64,000 bases of DNA from Strongylocentrotus droebachiensis (GCA_035222895.1 JAVYIG010001825.1:28501-92500); one strand, 5' to 3'. Positions 24,052 through 36,608 are shown, counted from the stretch's first letter. Program-made: numbers and translations. The notes: generated by a model not told the origin, from the letters alone.

Positions 24052-27000
24052 ATGGCAAATCATTTATTTTCCTAATTGTCGCCAATTCTTCTCACACAAT
24101 TGTGTGGGTCTTTCTTTCTTAGTGTTTGTTGTTCAATTTGGTGTTTTTTTTGTTCGAGGCCTCCCTCAAAATACCTCAAAATGTCCTAGTTATGCCCCAG
24201 ACCTATATTGCGTTTCGTATCTATGTTTGGTTTATACCCTTTCTTCCACTGTACTCAAGTCCGTAATGCTTTTCTTCTTATCATGATGTATGCTGTGTGC
24301 TCGGAGGTTACTTATACGACCTCCTGCTTAAATGCATATTGTAAACTGAGAAAAGTATACTTTTTTTTTGTATTCGTTTTATTAAACAGGGTTAATTGCT
24401 CTCTCAGTATTAAAACTGTTTTCCTGAGAGACCATGTACGAATCACAGATTAAAATGATTTAAACACGACAAAAAGTAGATATTTGCCCGGGACAGCTTA
24501 TACAATATAATACACGTCCTTTAATAAATCGATTAACAATAAATAAATCGGGAAAGCCTAAACACTTGTTTTGGTTTGTTTGTTACAGAAAAACGGTCTC
24601 TGTGATTAATAAACATTGTAACTAGCTGTCAGAAGATGTTAAAAAGTAATTATTTTTTTCCTCTTCGTACTTCAGTTGACTGGAAGTGCACATTTGAAGA
24701 CCCTGGTATATGTGGCATGCAGCAGGATAAGACGGATGAGTTCGACTTCAAACGGCAAAACAAAGGCACGGGCACGTGGTATACAGGGCCCAAACATGAT
24801 CATACGTACAATAATGCAACAGGTAAACAATTAAATAACATTAATGATCACAATTAGCAGTCAGGATCAATATTGGTTTTCTCATTGTCGCCAAATTAAC
24901 GTTTTTGTCGCCATTGTTCTTATATTCGGTGCGTGCAAGTATGTTTACATGCAGAAGGGAGAAGAGAATATAATCGCTTTATTGTCGCGATTACGATCAT
25001 ATTTTGTAGGTCAGAGGAGGAATAAACGAATTAGTAATGCCATATATTTCGTAATGATCTGTCAATAACAGTGGCAACAAAGAGCTCATACGAGATTAAG
25101 AAATATATTTCCAATTGATCGTGAAAAATGGTGTGTAATGCGACCTCAAACGGCAATGCTCTGACAATAGCGACAAAACGCTATTTTATTTTGTAATTTC
25201 AACAGTCAAGTTAATTCGACTCTGTTTCTGTTCAGAATGCAAAACTTATCAGTCATTATGGTGATACCTCAAATCGCTACTAATGTTTTATTGCTGTCTC
25301 TGCGTTGAGAAATTTCAATATAGAAGCACATCTAGGTCTAGTTTTTGGTGAGCTTATTCAGGAATGGCAAGTTAATCAAAGGGTTACATAAAGCTATTAA
25401 ACGGAGTAGATAACATAACGTTCATATTAAATGCATACAACATTATCATGAGCATTCAGTTTGGAGTGTATACTATGTGTTTGTCGTTTTAAACATTAAT
25501 TTGTAAATCGTGACGGCATTGTCTATTGCAGGCTACTACATGTACATCGAGGCGAACACGGTGAATGTCGGTCACGTGGCGCGCCTCATGACACCCCTAC
25601 TCCGGGGAACCCCCGACCCCGCCCAACCCTCCTGCCTCATCTTCTGGTATGACATGTACGGCAAGGACGTGGACTCCCTCAACGTGTACGTCACCTACCC
25701 TGGAGCCACGGCCTTCCCTGGTGACTTGGTGTGGTCGCTGGCAGGGAACCGCGGGGACCAATGGCGGGGAGCCGAGGTGGTACTCAACATCACAGTAGAT
25801 TTCCAGGTACCTGGGACCCGTTTCACAAAGCCTTTTTTCAACGGCAAAATGACAAAAGTCAGTGACAAATCTGCTGATAACCAATCAGAATCAAGGATTT
25901 CAGTAGCTTATAACAAAAACTATCATTTGTCACTGATGAAAAGCTTTGTGAAACGCCCCCAAGTCATTACCATATGCCTTAGGTGTGCTGAATAGGCCCT
26001 TATATCGATGCAGTGCTGCATATTAAGATCTCAACTTTTGTTAATAGTATAGGCTCCTGTCCGACGAACTCTTAAAGTGATGTAAATGTCTTTGTAAAAA
26101 TATAAACTTCATGAGATTAAACATGTTGAAGTCGTAGCCATTACCTATCAGATAGAAATAATTTTGAGACCAGAACTGGATTGTTGTTATTTTTGAGAGA
26201 AAGAATACTACAGGCGCGGATCTACGGGGGGGGGTTTAGGGGGTTTAAACCCCCCCCCCCCCCTTGGGCGGCCCCAAAAAAAAAAAAAAAAAAAAAAAGG
26301 AAAAAAAAAGAAAAAAAGAAAGAAAAAAGAACGCACGCTGAAGAGAAACCCTTTCAAGTGCAAATATTGTGAGAAGATATTCAACTCATCTGGTAACTTA
26401 ACCAAACACATGATAACTCTGGATATAACTGTGTATTAAACTGTTACTTGATTTAAAAAGACGTTATCATGCACTGCTTTTTATGGTCTCCATTGTGTTA
26501 ATAGATGCCAGGAAAACATCACTCACGGGGTTCAAATAAACACCCAAAAAAAAATCGGCTCGCCGCTTCGCGGCTCGTGGACGATGCTCCGCATCGTCAT
26601 TATTTTGGTCAAACCCCCCCCTTAGCAAAAAGCTAGATCCGCCCCTGTACTATAATAAAAGTTGAACATGAATTAATCATGTTTATGCAGCCATGTCGGG
26701 GCAGGGAGACACAAAACCGCTAAAGGCATCCTCGTTCATAACCCAGACCAAGACCTGAATACTGGATATAGAGACAAAACGTCCGATCCCAGCGTCATAG
26801 TGTTAGGTCGCTATCTGCAAGGGTATTTTCTTTTTCATTGATAAATGTATGTTCAAGGGTTGACTTTCGCCCCTTTTCGGCGGGCATCTTGATAGAGTCG
26901 GTATGCAATCCTCTAGTTTGCCGTGATTGGCAGTCTTTACTCTAAATTCTGTCACGGTGGTAGCGATGGGATCGACCCTGTCATGTGGTCATTAATGTGG

Positions 27001-30000
27001 CTATTGCGTAAACTGTCTGTTAAATACTATAAATATGACATGAAATATTATTTATTATCTTGTAACAGATTGTCTTTGAGGCTACGCGAGGAGACAACGT
27101 CAAAGCCGACATCGCAATCGACGATGTTGAGTTTGATGGCTTCGCGCATTGTCCTGGTCATAGTGAGTTGTACTTATTAATTACTTCGCTGTTTAAAAAA
27201 CGATATAGGTGTTTCTGCAACAGCATTTTAGGATATTAGTCAGACTTTGAATCGTGGCGTAGATAATCACCTTTAGAGGCTGCGTGAAAATGTTATAATC
27301 GTTGTTATGTGATTATCGCAATTTGTAATAGATGGACATACTATTTGAATATAAAGGTATACATATTATGTCTTTTAGGGAATTTTGAGAGATTTCTCAG
27401 GTACTTTCCATAAAGATAGCTTGCCTTTTCCTAATTATGTATTGACTGAATGTGACAAAAGCAAACCAATGTTCCCTTTGTTTATTTTACCTCTCTCTCT
27501 CTCTTTCTCTTTCTCTCTCTGTCCCTGTCTCTCATTCTGGCTACATGGCATATACCTCTCCCCCTCTGCTCCTCCCTTCACTCCCTTCCTCTTTTTTTCA
27601 AAAACCTAATGCCTATAATTATTATCCAATGAAGACGTTCTGCTGAACCACAGTTCGATAAGCTGTACCTTCGAGGAGATTGAGCTATGTTACTACACCC
27701 AGGACACAACGGATGACTACAACTGGTCCTGGAAGAACAGAGGTACCCCGGCCTCCTACACCGGCCCTGATGTGGACCACACTAGAGGAGACGAACTTGG
27801 TGAGCTTGACCTTATGGTTAAAAGGGGATCAATTACACAAATTGTTTTACTTCATAAATGAATGGGGTTACATCATGCTATCATAATAATAATCAGAATG
27901 TAGGTTTCATATATTTCTGTACAAAATTGAACGTGTATTTTTTCTTTTTTGTCTATTCAGTTTGTCGTATTTAGAATAATAGAAAACATACATACAATAT
28001 ATTATACAAAATATGAACATTTAGAATTAATAACAGCTGGATAGCTCTATTAAGAGTTACAAATAATATGAAGGTTTAATACAAGCACTGCATTCTGAAA
28101 TATTCCCTGAAATGCTGGTAGGTAAGTTTTTGTTTTTGAATTTTTCTTCAACTTTAAAGTAACTATGTCCCTTTTGCAGCCAACCTCAAATTCTGTAGAA
28201 CTTTGCAGGAATTATAAATGTCATGTATGTCCTATCTGTGAAATTTAAACGTTAGCAGTGTCCTCATATTCAAATTATGCAAGGAAACCCGTTTACTTGC
28301 TAGACTTCACTGTCAGACACTATTGAGTGACTGACTGGCTTTTTTTCTTCTTTGGTAATAACATACATGAAAAGAGTTGTAAAGGGTACATGAGCATTTG
28401 TCTACATCAATAACCCACTTCTTGTGATGGCGAAGATTAAACTGATTGAATCTTTGCGCAGCATAAAACGTATGACCATTCGGTACAATTGTCTGAAAAT
28501 CAAGACTATTACTTTTGGGCTCTATAGCCCTAAAGTCGATTTGACAACTAATAGTCGTTATTTTCCCACTTGAAGACATTTTCAAGCCCCACCTTTTTTA
28601 GGGAAGTTCTAAATTAGTATTATCTTTCAAATGCAGTTGGAATTTAACTTTTTCATTTTGTTGGCCTGCAAATGGGACATAGTACCTTTAATAACAGAAA
28701 TGTTCTACCTTACATGTTTGATCAGGTTTCTTTATGTTAATCAACCCGTCCAACTCCAAACCCATCGGAGCCAAGGCCCGCTTCATCTCACCCCTCTCTA
28801 CACCCCTCCCCCAGGGCGGCTGCCTCGAGTTTTACTATAACATGTACGGTATCGACGTCGAGACCCTGAACGTCTACACGAAGACGGAAGACCAGGACCT
28901 GCCAGGAACTCAAGTCTGGACTCAGCAAGGAAACCAGGGAAACTACTGGCATAGGGCCACGTTTGCGACCCCACGTGATCAAGTTTTTCAGGTAAGGAGA
29001 CTATAGGAAGACAAGTTGTAATAGAGTTCTTCACCGTGTGCACAGAGTGATTTTTGTATTAATTGTATTAGATTGGTTTATTAAGATGAAAGTAATCGAA
29101 CATGCAGCTATAACAGATGAAATTGTTCAATGTACAGAGCATCAAAATACATTGATAATGCAATACAATATCTATATCACTGAACAAAATGTATTTATTT
29201 ACATTTGAATCCCGAATTCTCTCATCTTAGGTGAATCAATATAGCCATGTTCATAAATAATAAAATTCCATTTTCTGTTTCGAACAGAATGTACGTGCAA
29301 CAGGCTTTTGCACAGGGGCATTGCGAAAGAAAGAAAACAAGTTTCCCGAAAGGGGATCCACACGAGAGTCTGTGTAACAAATACAAAAAAAAATAAACAA
29401 ACCCGAAAGAAAATTGACTTAATTTAAGTATGAGTGTCTGACATGAAGGTGCAGTAATCTATTTTCAATTCGTCATTTTTGTTTAAGGTCGTGTTTGAAG
29501 GTGTTCGCGGCATCGAGTCACGGGACGACATCGCTATCGATGACGTATTCCTGTATACCGACGGTCCTAACAGTTGCCCGCCGAGTGAGTATAGGGCGAT
29601 AATTTATAACACTGCCAACGCCATTAAGTAAATAGCTTTATCATCTTACTTTTACGACAATTATTCAAAGTAAAAAATTAAAAAGATGGATTACTGAATC
29701 GGACTGTATCATATCAAAGGCTGGTGAATCAATTATTAATCAGAAACATTAAAATGACTAAAAGCACATTTTTTCCCGTTTTATACTTATTTATATCGCA
29801 TAAGGGAACCTTAATTACAAGCATAATGCTTCCAAGGTTTTCTCCTCATTACTGCTGATAATTGTTAACATTATAGGTATTTAATGACTTGCCATTAAAT
29901 CGTTTTTATTACTGTTGTATCAATCGGATATTATGTACATGTTTTGTTACCTTGTATATGCCTTACTTTGTAAATTCTTTTCATATGCAGTTAACGTGAA

Positions 30001-33000
30001 AATAAAACCTAAATAAACAAATTAAAAATTCACCGCTTTTTCATATCAGAACCGACTCCCGAGATCATTCCTCCGACACCATCGACCTCCATGCCAGGGT
30101 TCGATTGCGGATTCGAAGAAGACTGGTGTGGTTTCTCTCAAGCCCCGTATGACCAGGGAGATTGGAGTCTCATTACACCCAAGACACAAGGATTCCAGTT
30201 AACCAATATCTGGGATCACACTATTAGATCGGCGAAAGGTAATATATTTTAACCGGAAAATCCTGATAAGCAGAAAAAACCTCTTTAGCCTCATTCTTAC
30301 TCCGTCCCCCCACCTCCGCTTTATAGGGGTCGACACGTGCCCCCTGTGCCTCAATCTTCCACTTATCAAAAATCAATACCATTTCAAATGCAGTAAAAAG
30401 AGATCGGTTTAAAGAGCTTGTTTGTAATATAAACTCCTAATATGAGAGGATATTTGAACATTTTTTGTATTCCAAATATGAAAATTCGCAATGATATATA
30501 TAGAGTTTGATATACGAATGGCTAATACATGTGTGATCCTATTGACTTGCACTGAATATGATAATGATCATCCACATCGCTTTCATCACCATCATTTTTT
30601 TCTGAAAAGGTTTAAATCTAATATGTCCATTTTACCATCATCTTACAGGTCATGTTATTACCTTCGATCCGAATCGTGGTCAGTTCAAGACGAACGACCG
30701 CTCACGGCTCTACTCGCCCACGATGTCCCCGTCCAATGATCCGCGTTGCCTGACCTACTACTACCACATGTCCAACCAAAATGTCGACCATATGGGTTTC
30801 CATATCAGAAACTTCAACGAACCTCTGCCGCTGGACCCCGTTCTCTCGGTGTTCGGGAAGCAGCCGTGGGGATGGCATGAACAGAAGTATACCATTGATC
30901 CGTCCGATCAATATTTCCAGGTTGGTAAATTACGATACAATTGATACTCATTTCGCTGAGTATCCTTACCGTTATGATTCAATGTTTAATCACCGTAAAC
31001 AATGTCCACGTTTGCATGGTATAACTTTCTTGAATGACTTTGAAAGGATTTCTCTATCTTCTTATTACCTCCAACAGTTTCTAACTTAGACTTTGCGTCC
31101 ATTGACGACCAATACACAATTCGATTTAATTTTTTTCATCTTCCATCACTTTCATCCTCCTCGCTATGTCGGTATCAGAAAACTATAAATAGGCATTCCT
31201 TGAAGAACATAATGAATAACTTTCCTTAAAAAGTGCCTACATGCCCTTGGACACAATACATAGTTTAGTTGAGCATTACGGATTTATAATGCATTTTCCC
31301 TATACCTGGGCCTAGGCCAGCCGCTAGACATAGTTTTGAGTGGTGCTCAATCACTTCTTTCCATCATTTCAGGTATGTTTTTACATCAGCGTCGGACCAA
31401 AGAAGTGGTATTCTGCAATTGGGCTTGATGATATCAGTATTACGAATGGGGCTTGTGAAGGTAACCAGAACTGTATTCCCACAAATGTTACTGATGTTTA
31501 CAAAACATTAAATGATCGGTCATTTTTTTGTATTTACCTTGTTGAGTAGCTACATGTATCTATCAACATTTCCATAAACTCTTAAGTATAATTTCCCTTC
31601 GGTGGACTTATATTACAAATAAGGGGTAATCCCTGGTAAAAAATATAGCTCCTGTTTTTTTTTAATATGACTCTTGTCGTATTTGTGAATAGAATGGCTT
31701 CGTAATCTCATATCTGTGTAAAAACAACACTATATAATTATATATTTCGTTAACAATTTGAAGGTGTGAAAACAAATTCTCATCAGAAATGGTCGGAGTT
31801 TATGAAAGTTACTCAAACGTCAAACTTTATCTAAAGATAATATAATTGATCATTGACAAATTGTGCTTTATTTTATGAATAAAATTACCTGTTCATTTTT
31901 GTTTTGTATTTGCTGTTTGGCTTGTTTGAATTGACTAATTGGGATGTTGGCCGAATGTATATACCATGTAAAAACATCTGTGTTTCATGTATGTAAAATC
32001 ATGCAGTTGCACCGACACCCACCCCAAAGACCGGTAGCTGTGATTTCGATCAGGATATCTGCGGTTATACTCAGTCCACGAACGATCAGTTCGGCTGGAC
32101 CAGGAGAAACGGACCCACTGCATCACTGTACACGAGTCCTCTAACAGATCATACCACAGGAACATTGGAAGGTAAAACAAAATGGCGTCTAATTTTGTTT
32201 AAGGCGTCCAGGTCTTGTCCAGGTTTAAGTAGGCAGATCTATCACTCTAATTTATGGTTCACCAAGTTTCTAAATTACCATAAAATAATGATTAACCTGC
32301 AGTTTCACTTTGTCAAAGAACGATCAGTTCGACCATAGGTCCATGGTTCGACTGGATCAGGGGAAACAGACCCACTGCATCACCGTTCTGCAACAAATTA
32401 TACAACAGGAACATTGAAATATATAACTGAAAACAAAAATGGCCTGTGATCATATAAGCTTCCAAAAAAGTCCAGATTTAAGGGGTCAGATTCGGACATG
32501 ATCTTTGGACACAAAAGTTTCAACATTTAAATCTCTTTTAAATTGGTGTTTGCTAAAACTTTGATGTAGTAAAATTCTGTTTGAACTTGTTTTTGGTCGT
32601 TATTTTAAAAATGGTCATCTTAAAAACTCCTCTTGCTGTTACTGTATGCAAAAAGACATCAAACGTTAGCCCTTACGCTTTTTACATATAAGTTAGTTAT
32701 AGTTCTATATCTGACTTAGGCATTGACGACAAAGACCGAAGCGTTGTAGCATTGTTTAATAGTCGCCTTTTGGTTTGTTTAATCGATCTTAATTCAATAG
32801 TTAATCAAGTTTGTCATATATATAGCTATGCCAAAGAAATTCAAAACCATGAAGATGATCCCTAGAAAATTAACCACGATACTGTTGCAATGTGTCCCAA
32901 CCATTCTCCAGGTTACTACATGTACACTGAGACCTCCTCGGGCAGACGACCCGGTGACACCGCCGACCTGATGTCCCCGCCCCTCTCGGGAGACAACGAA

Positions 33001-33227
33001 GGGTTGTGCCTCCAATTCTACTATTACATGTACGGGCGGGACATAGGCAATCTGGTGGTCTACATCTTACCCGAGCTCTCCGACTACCAGTCCCTGGTCG
33101 AGATCAGTCGTGACCAGGGACAAAAGTGGTTTCATAAGAACGTCGACATCGAGGCTATACCCTTTGAGACATTTCAGGTAATTTTACAATCAACAATCGA
33201 GATCTTTTTTTAATCTGTATATTAGGC

Positions 33228-33261
<34 letters not shown>

Positions 33262-36200
33262 GCTCTCTTTTCGAAATCATTTATGTAGCAAACATATACA
33301 CACATTCACAACTACACCCACACCCGGCACATCATTCTTACTCTCTTGCCCACATTATTCTGTCTTTCTCGCTCCATGTTATATCCCTTATTCTCTTCAG
33401 GAGACTTATTTCGAAAGGTTTGTTATGATTAAAATCAAACGATCTGTTTAATAATAATAGGAACATTTTATATAGCGCAGGTACTATATTTATATAACCC
33501 CGGCTGGAGCTGAGCCGCCATTATAAGGCGCTAAAAAGCCATAACTATTTTAAAAACAAATTATGATACTAAAACAGGATATAGTAAGAACTCACAAAAC
33601 ACATCTAAAAGATCAATTGTTTACGATTAATTATAATAGTCAACCGAATTAATGAATTTATTATTTTCTATTTTTTATTGAAAACCTTGTGAATGGTTCA
33701 AGAATATTGTGTAAGTGTGAGACACCTGTCATTAATCTTGAATTAATTAATTGAAGTACAATTTTTTTAATTGTATTTTCTTGAAATTGCACGTGCTCTT
33801 ACGTGCTGCAGATAGTTTTCAGAGGCGTTGTCGGAGGAGGACCAAGAGGAGATATAGCGATCGACGACATCACCGTCTTCAATCATCCGTGTTCTGGTGT
33901 ACGGACGGAAAGTGTGTGCGACTTCGAGAACGGACCGGAAGTGTGCGGCTACGGTGAGGCAAACGGGATGGGAGAGGAGTGGGATTGGTACGATGCCGTT
34001 GCCGTGCATGTCCCTCCGCCAGTAGACGATATGGGTGAGTAATGGAACATTGATTACACACTGACGCATGAAGCAAAACTTATGCCCACTGCATGTAGAG
34101 CCGTACTGGCGGGAGTAGGACTGCGTCAAAGATTGACGCGGTCTTCGACGCGCAATGTGTGAGTGAAATCGTACAATAAAGTGAATGTAAAATAAGGAAT
34201 AGTTCCAACATTGCTTTGTGTTACTCCCTAGCACGTGCATGAGTTGCCTTCTAAGCTGAGTTAAATTGCGCCTCGTGAACAACTTCCATTAGTACCCGGT
34301 GCTCACCATGACATTGTCATACATTAACGAAGATATTCCTGGGGGTTTCACAAAACTTGTTATCAGTGACAAATGACAGTTTTTGTTATAAGCTACTGAA
34401 ATCCTTGCTTCTGATTGGATGTCAACAGATTTGTCACTGATTTTTGTCATTTGTCATTGAAAACAGGCTTTGTGAAACGAGTCCCTGAAATGACATATGT
34501 TGTATATCCAGATAACCGAGCCCTATCTCTCATTTCGTTATGAACGCTCTTGAAATAATTGGAAACAACGTACCTCATGTTGATGTTCGTTCTGACCCTA
34601 ACACCTCAAGCTTTCCATTCTTGAATTTTAGATGGTTCATTTGTGTTCAAGAGTCCAACACCTGGTCTCACGGCGGTCTTGACTACCCCGACACTAGATG
34701 TACGATCTGGTAAACAATATACCCTTTCACTCGACTACCAAATCTTCAACGATTCAACGATGGCTTTCACGATCAGTATCGAGAGAGAGAACCAGACGGA
34801 CAATCATATAATCTTCCAACAGACTCGTGGCGTAGAGGGCGTCGTGAGAGGAAAATGGGATGTTGACACCAAGGCTCTCGGCTTGGATTTTGCGAGGGTG
34901 AGGCGATTGAAAAGCGTTTTCAAATGTGAAATTTAGAATGCATGGATGTTGTCCCTTCGATTTTCACCAAAAGATGCATGGAAAATGATAAACTAGCCGG
35001 GGAATGTGGTCTTTCAACTTCCAACACCCCCCCCCCCCCCCTCCCCCAAACAACCAATATCATCCTTATTCAGGTTCTAAATAATAATAAAACAATGTTC
35101 ACAACCGAAAAATAAGTGCGTTTAACTCTTCTAGTCAGACTAAAAGCCAAATCGGCTTCAAACCGTAGACAATCATACTGCTCCATGGCCTGACGTCACT
35201 ACGATTCTGAGCCGATTCAGCTCTTCCTTTTCCAAGAAAGCATGAAATCCCTTGATAAATAGATTTTATCCATCATAATTATGACTACTCAGATTCTAGG
35301 GCGTTAAGATTTTACATGTTTAAATTTTCACATTAAATGCAATCACAAATCCTTCCAAAATTGGATCGTAGTCAGATCGTGTAGTGTGCGCCGGGCTGCA
35401 TTATTTTCTTTTACCAAGTTTGGCACATTTAGGAAGAAGGTATGACTAGATCTAAATTATTATTATATGTATGTGAGTAGTGTAGACATAGAACTTGATC
35501 TTACAATTTCGCAGATTATTGATAGATGATCAAATTTGTTTATCTTTCAATTATCTGGTTTTATTTGTTTGTGTGTTTGTCTACAGATCGTTTTCACCGC
35601 GTCTACTACCTCATCCCCACAGACTGGGGTTGTAGCTATCGATAATGTGGTTTTCAAACCTACAATCTCCGGTAGGCAAAAATATGTTTGAAGGTTGTGA
35701 CATAATATATTCCCGAACTATGTTGTATGATAATATAAACCATACGAAATGAAAGAAACATCATGGCTTTGATCAACTCCACATCATGCAAAATACAAAT
35801 TGACATGCTATAAAGGTCCCAGGATTAGACAATTTCAAGTCCTCCCCCCCCCCCCCGACTAGTTATCAGGATGAGCATTTGATACCAACCCACCCATAAA
35901 TGTTTACTATGGTAATTCGTAATAATGGGTGAATAGACAACAATATTCATATTCCGCCCTCTGTCAAGTGATCAGGAGACATGAATATTTAAAGTCTTAA
36001 AAGTATCATCATATTCCCATTATCATTAATGTTTAAATACTACCTCAATTACATCAATAAGAGACCTTGAAAATCGACATCTCTCATAGTCATAAGATAA
36101 TCCTGTGCGCATTACTTACCGTGAGATTGTCATAGTGTGAAGCATGTTGTATATCCTAATCTATCTTCATGAACTTTGATTATTATGTCCCAATTTGTTA

Positions 36201-36474
36201 TTATCATTCTTCAGAAAAACCGACGAATTCGGCACCGATCATCAACTCTTATCGTGGAGAAACCATCGTCCTCGGCGTGTTTCTCTCTATTTTCATCGTC
36301 GTCATCATTGCCGTCTTCGTTGTCCTATTCTTGCGACGATCGCGGAGTTCGGATTCCATGACCATCGGTTATAAAAATCACAAAGACGATGCTACGACGT
36401 CCGGTCCTGTCGCCATCAACAACGCTGTGGATGAGGCAAAGAATGGGATAGATAATCCCATGTATGGCCCCTGA
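20370..36474 (+). CDS. gene B: six-MAM type I membrane protein, complete (1127 aa, 19 exons)
   Basis: Exons: 20370-20424, 21205-21345, 22694-22950, 23214-23286, 24676-24822, 25532-25806, 27069-27162, 27635-27799, 28726-28991, 29488-29584, 30050-30238, 30649-30920, 31373-31460, 32007-32171, 32912-33177, 33812-34034, 34632-34897, 35587-35671, 36215-36474. The coding length is 3384 bases in one frame. The protein has a signal peptide (MDSKPIVLFISILFFVTS), six MAM domains (about 19-175, 176-347, 348-523, 524-706, 707-879, 880-1041), a membrane segment (about 1059-1081, core FLSIFIVVIIAVFVVLFL) and a 46-residue tail ending DNPMYGP. MAM domains mediate cell-cell adhesion or dimerisation in receptor phosphatases, meprins and neuropilins; this protein has no enzyme domain. 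The NPMY at the C terminus is an NPxY-type motif that can bind PTB adaptors or direct endocytosis. It is a tandem paralogue of gene C. Confidence 0.92.
21205..23286 (+). CDS. gene B MAM1 (exons 2-4), divergent
   Basis: Exons 21205-21345, 22694-22950 and 23214-23286. The first keeps CDFDTNLCDL, the second has KKCAEMYVFMNGGSNAVLNV where most MAMs have FWYxMYG, and the third has VSVDDMSLVDGECP in place of IAIDD. The third exon is the shortest in the gene (73 bases). It is a real but weakly conserved MAM; phases 1-1, 1-0 and 0-1 are normal. Confidence 0.87.
21512..22101. mobile_element. GC-rich foldback element with GCCTGGATTATATTT ends
   Basis: The left end GCCTGGATTATATTTG pairs with the complement of GCCTCGATTACATTTA at the right. 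The interior is strikingly GC-rich for this locus and packed with CGTACGG and GGCTCCG permutations on both strands. It lies in gene B intron 2. A similar element is at 54701-55334. Open frames inside are repeat artefacts. Confidence 0.65.
22385..22435 (+). repeat. AGCGCTATATAAA...(ATT)n tail, probable SINE or LINE 3' end
   Basis: The motif AAGCGCTATATAAAA followed by ATTATTATT resembles a common 3' tail of short retroposons in marine invertebrates. A similar tail in the opposite orientation is near 33455-33480. Confidence 0.4.
23968..24055. repeat. (CT)n microsatellite
   Basis: A nearly pure CT tract about 85 bases long in the gene B intron between MAM1 and MAM2. Confidence 0.95.
24676..27162 (+). 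CDS. gene B MAM2 (exons 5-7)
   Basis: Exons 24676-24822, 25532-25806 and 27069-27162 carry CTFEDPGICGMQQDKTDEFD, CLIFWYDMYGKDVDSLNVYV and IVFEATRG with DIAIDDVEF. The donor of the middle exon is CAG|GTACCT, weak because a MITE starts only a few bases inside the intron. The MAM2 exons contain a run of GC-rich third positions. Confidence 0.92.
25810..25961. mobile_element. foldback MITE, CGTTTCACAAAG family, copy 1
   Basis: Ends CTGGGACCCGTTTCACAAAG and the complement of GGGGGCGTTTCACAAAGC. The interior matches the reverse complement of 34338-34487 (shared AGTGACAAATCTG and AAGGATTTCAGTAGCTTATA). It begins just inside the donor of gene B exon 6, so it supplies most of the intron side of that splice site. 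Confidence 0.8.
26211..26647 (+). mobile_element. 437-bp element carrying a C2H2 zinc-finger fragment, copy 1
   Basis: Inverted ends CAGGCGCGGATCTA and the complement of CAGGGGCGGATCTA are flanked by a perfect 5-bp duplication TACTA (26206-26210 and 26648-26652). Inside is a stretch encoding pieces of a C2H2 finger: an RTHAEEKPF-like linker and, in another frame, KCKYCEKIFNSSGNLTKHM. The same arrangement occurs in the second copy at 60115-60566, so the fragment belongs to the repeat family, not to a local gene. The finger is split by a frame change and is not a working gene. The element also contains a perfect-looking hairpin of the GACGATGCGGAGCATCGTC type. Confidence 0.75.
27635..29584 (+). 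CDS. gene B MAM3 (exons 8-10)
   Basis: Exons 27635-27799, 28726-28991 and 29488-29584. Motifs: CTFEEIELCYYTQDTTDDYN, CLEFYYNMYGIDVETLNVYT and DDIAIDDVFL. The first exon has the same length (165 bases) as its gene C counterpart and shares the FEEIE[LI]CYYT signature, which no other MAM here has. That marks the pair as domain-by-domain paralogues. Confidence 0.93.
30050..31460 (+). CDS. gene B MAM4 (exons 11-13) with proline linker
   Basis: Exons 30050-30238, 30649-30920 and 31373-31460. A linker rich in Pro and Thr (KPTPEIIPPTPSTSMPG) precedes CGFEEDWCGFSQ. The second exon has CLTYYYHMSNQNVDHMGFHI and the third has SAIGLDDISITNGAC, where one IAIDD position is changed. The linker likely forms a hinge after the first three MAMs. 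Confidence 0.92.
32007..33904 (+). CDS. gene B MAM5 (exons 14, 15 and first part of 16)
   Basis: Exons 32007-32171, 32912-33177 and the 5' part of 33812-34034. A short VAPTPTPKTGS linker precedes CDFDQDICGYTQSTNDQF; then CLQFYYYMYGRDIGNLVVYI and DIAIDDITVFNHPC. A decayed copy of the end of exon 14 lies about 240 bases downstream at 32313-32490. Confidence 0.92.
32313..32490 (+). pseudogene. decayed tandem copy of gene B exon 14 end
   Basis: This intronic block repeats the 3' half of exon 14 and its donor flank at an offset of about 240 bases (shared AACGATCAGTTCG, CAGACCCACTGCATCAC versus CGGACCCACTGCATCAC, ACAGGAACATTG, CAAAAATGG). The copy lacks a usable acceptor and donor and reads into stops, so it is a pseudo-exon from a local duplication. 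Confidence 0.75.
33228..33268. repeat. (CT)n microsatellite
   Basis: A CT tract about 50 bases after the donor of gene B exon 15. Confidence 0.95.
33905..35671 (+). CDS. gene B MAM6 (rest of exon 16, exons 17-18), divergent
   Basis: MAM6 starts inside exon 16 with no intron after MAM5, continues in 34632-34897 and ends in 35587-35671. The first part keeps two cysteines (CDFENGPEVCGY). The second and third exons contain no cysteine at all, so the second disulphide of a typical MAM has been lost as a pair. VVAIDNVVF marks the final strand. Confidence 0.87.
34338..34487. mobile_element. foldback MITE, CGTTTCACAAAG family, copy 2
   Basis: Reverse-oriented relative of 25810-25961, lying in gene B intron 16. 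The two copies share both ends and most of the interior. Confidence 0.8.
36215..36474 (+). CDS. gene B membrane and cytoplasmic exon
   Basis: A short extracellular stem precedes the hydrophobic segment (GVFLSIFIVVIIAVFVVLFL), then RRSRSS as stop-transfer, a polar tail and the terminal NPMYGP. The stop TGA is at 36472-36474. Two AATAAA motifs follow at 36609 and 36626. Confidence 0.92.
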
Positions 36475-36608
36475 AATACTTTTTAGAAAAAATATCTTAG
36501 TGGACCCGGCGTACATGATTCTTAAAACTTCCCATACAAAACGATCCATAATTATATACCATTCTTACTTTAAATCAGTCATTGTGGTATGATACTGTTT
36601 AAGATCCT

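Noticed and set aside
25510-25995. 161-residue plus-strand open frame taken as one exon
   Set aside because: Only 25532-25806 is the MAM2 exon; the rest is intron and MITE. Kept only as a possible retained-intron isoform.
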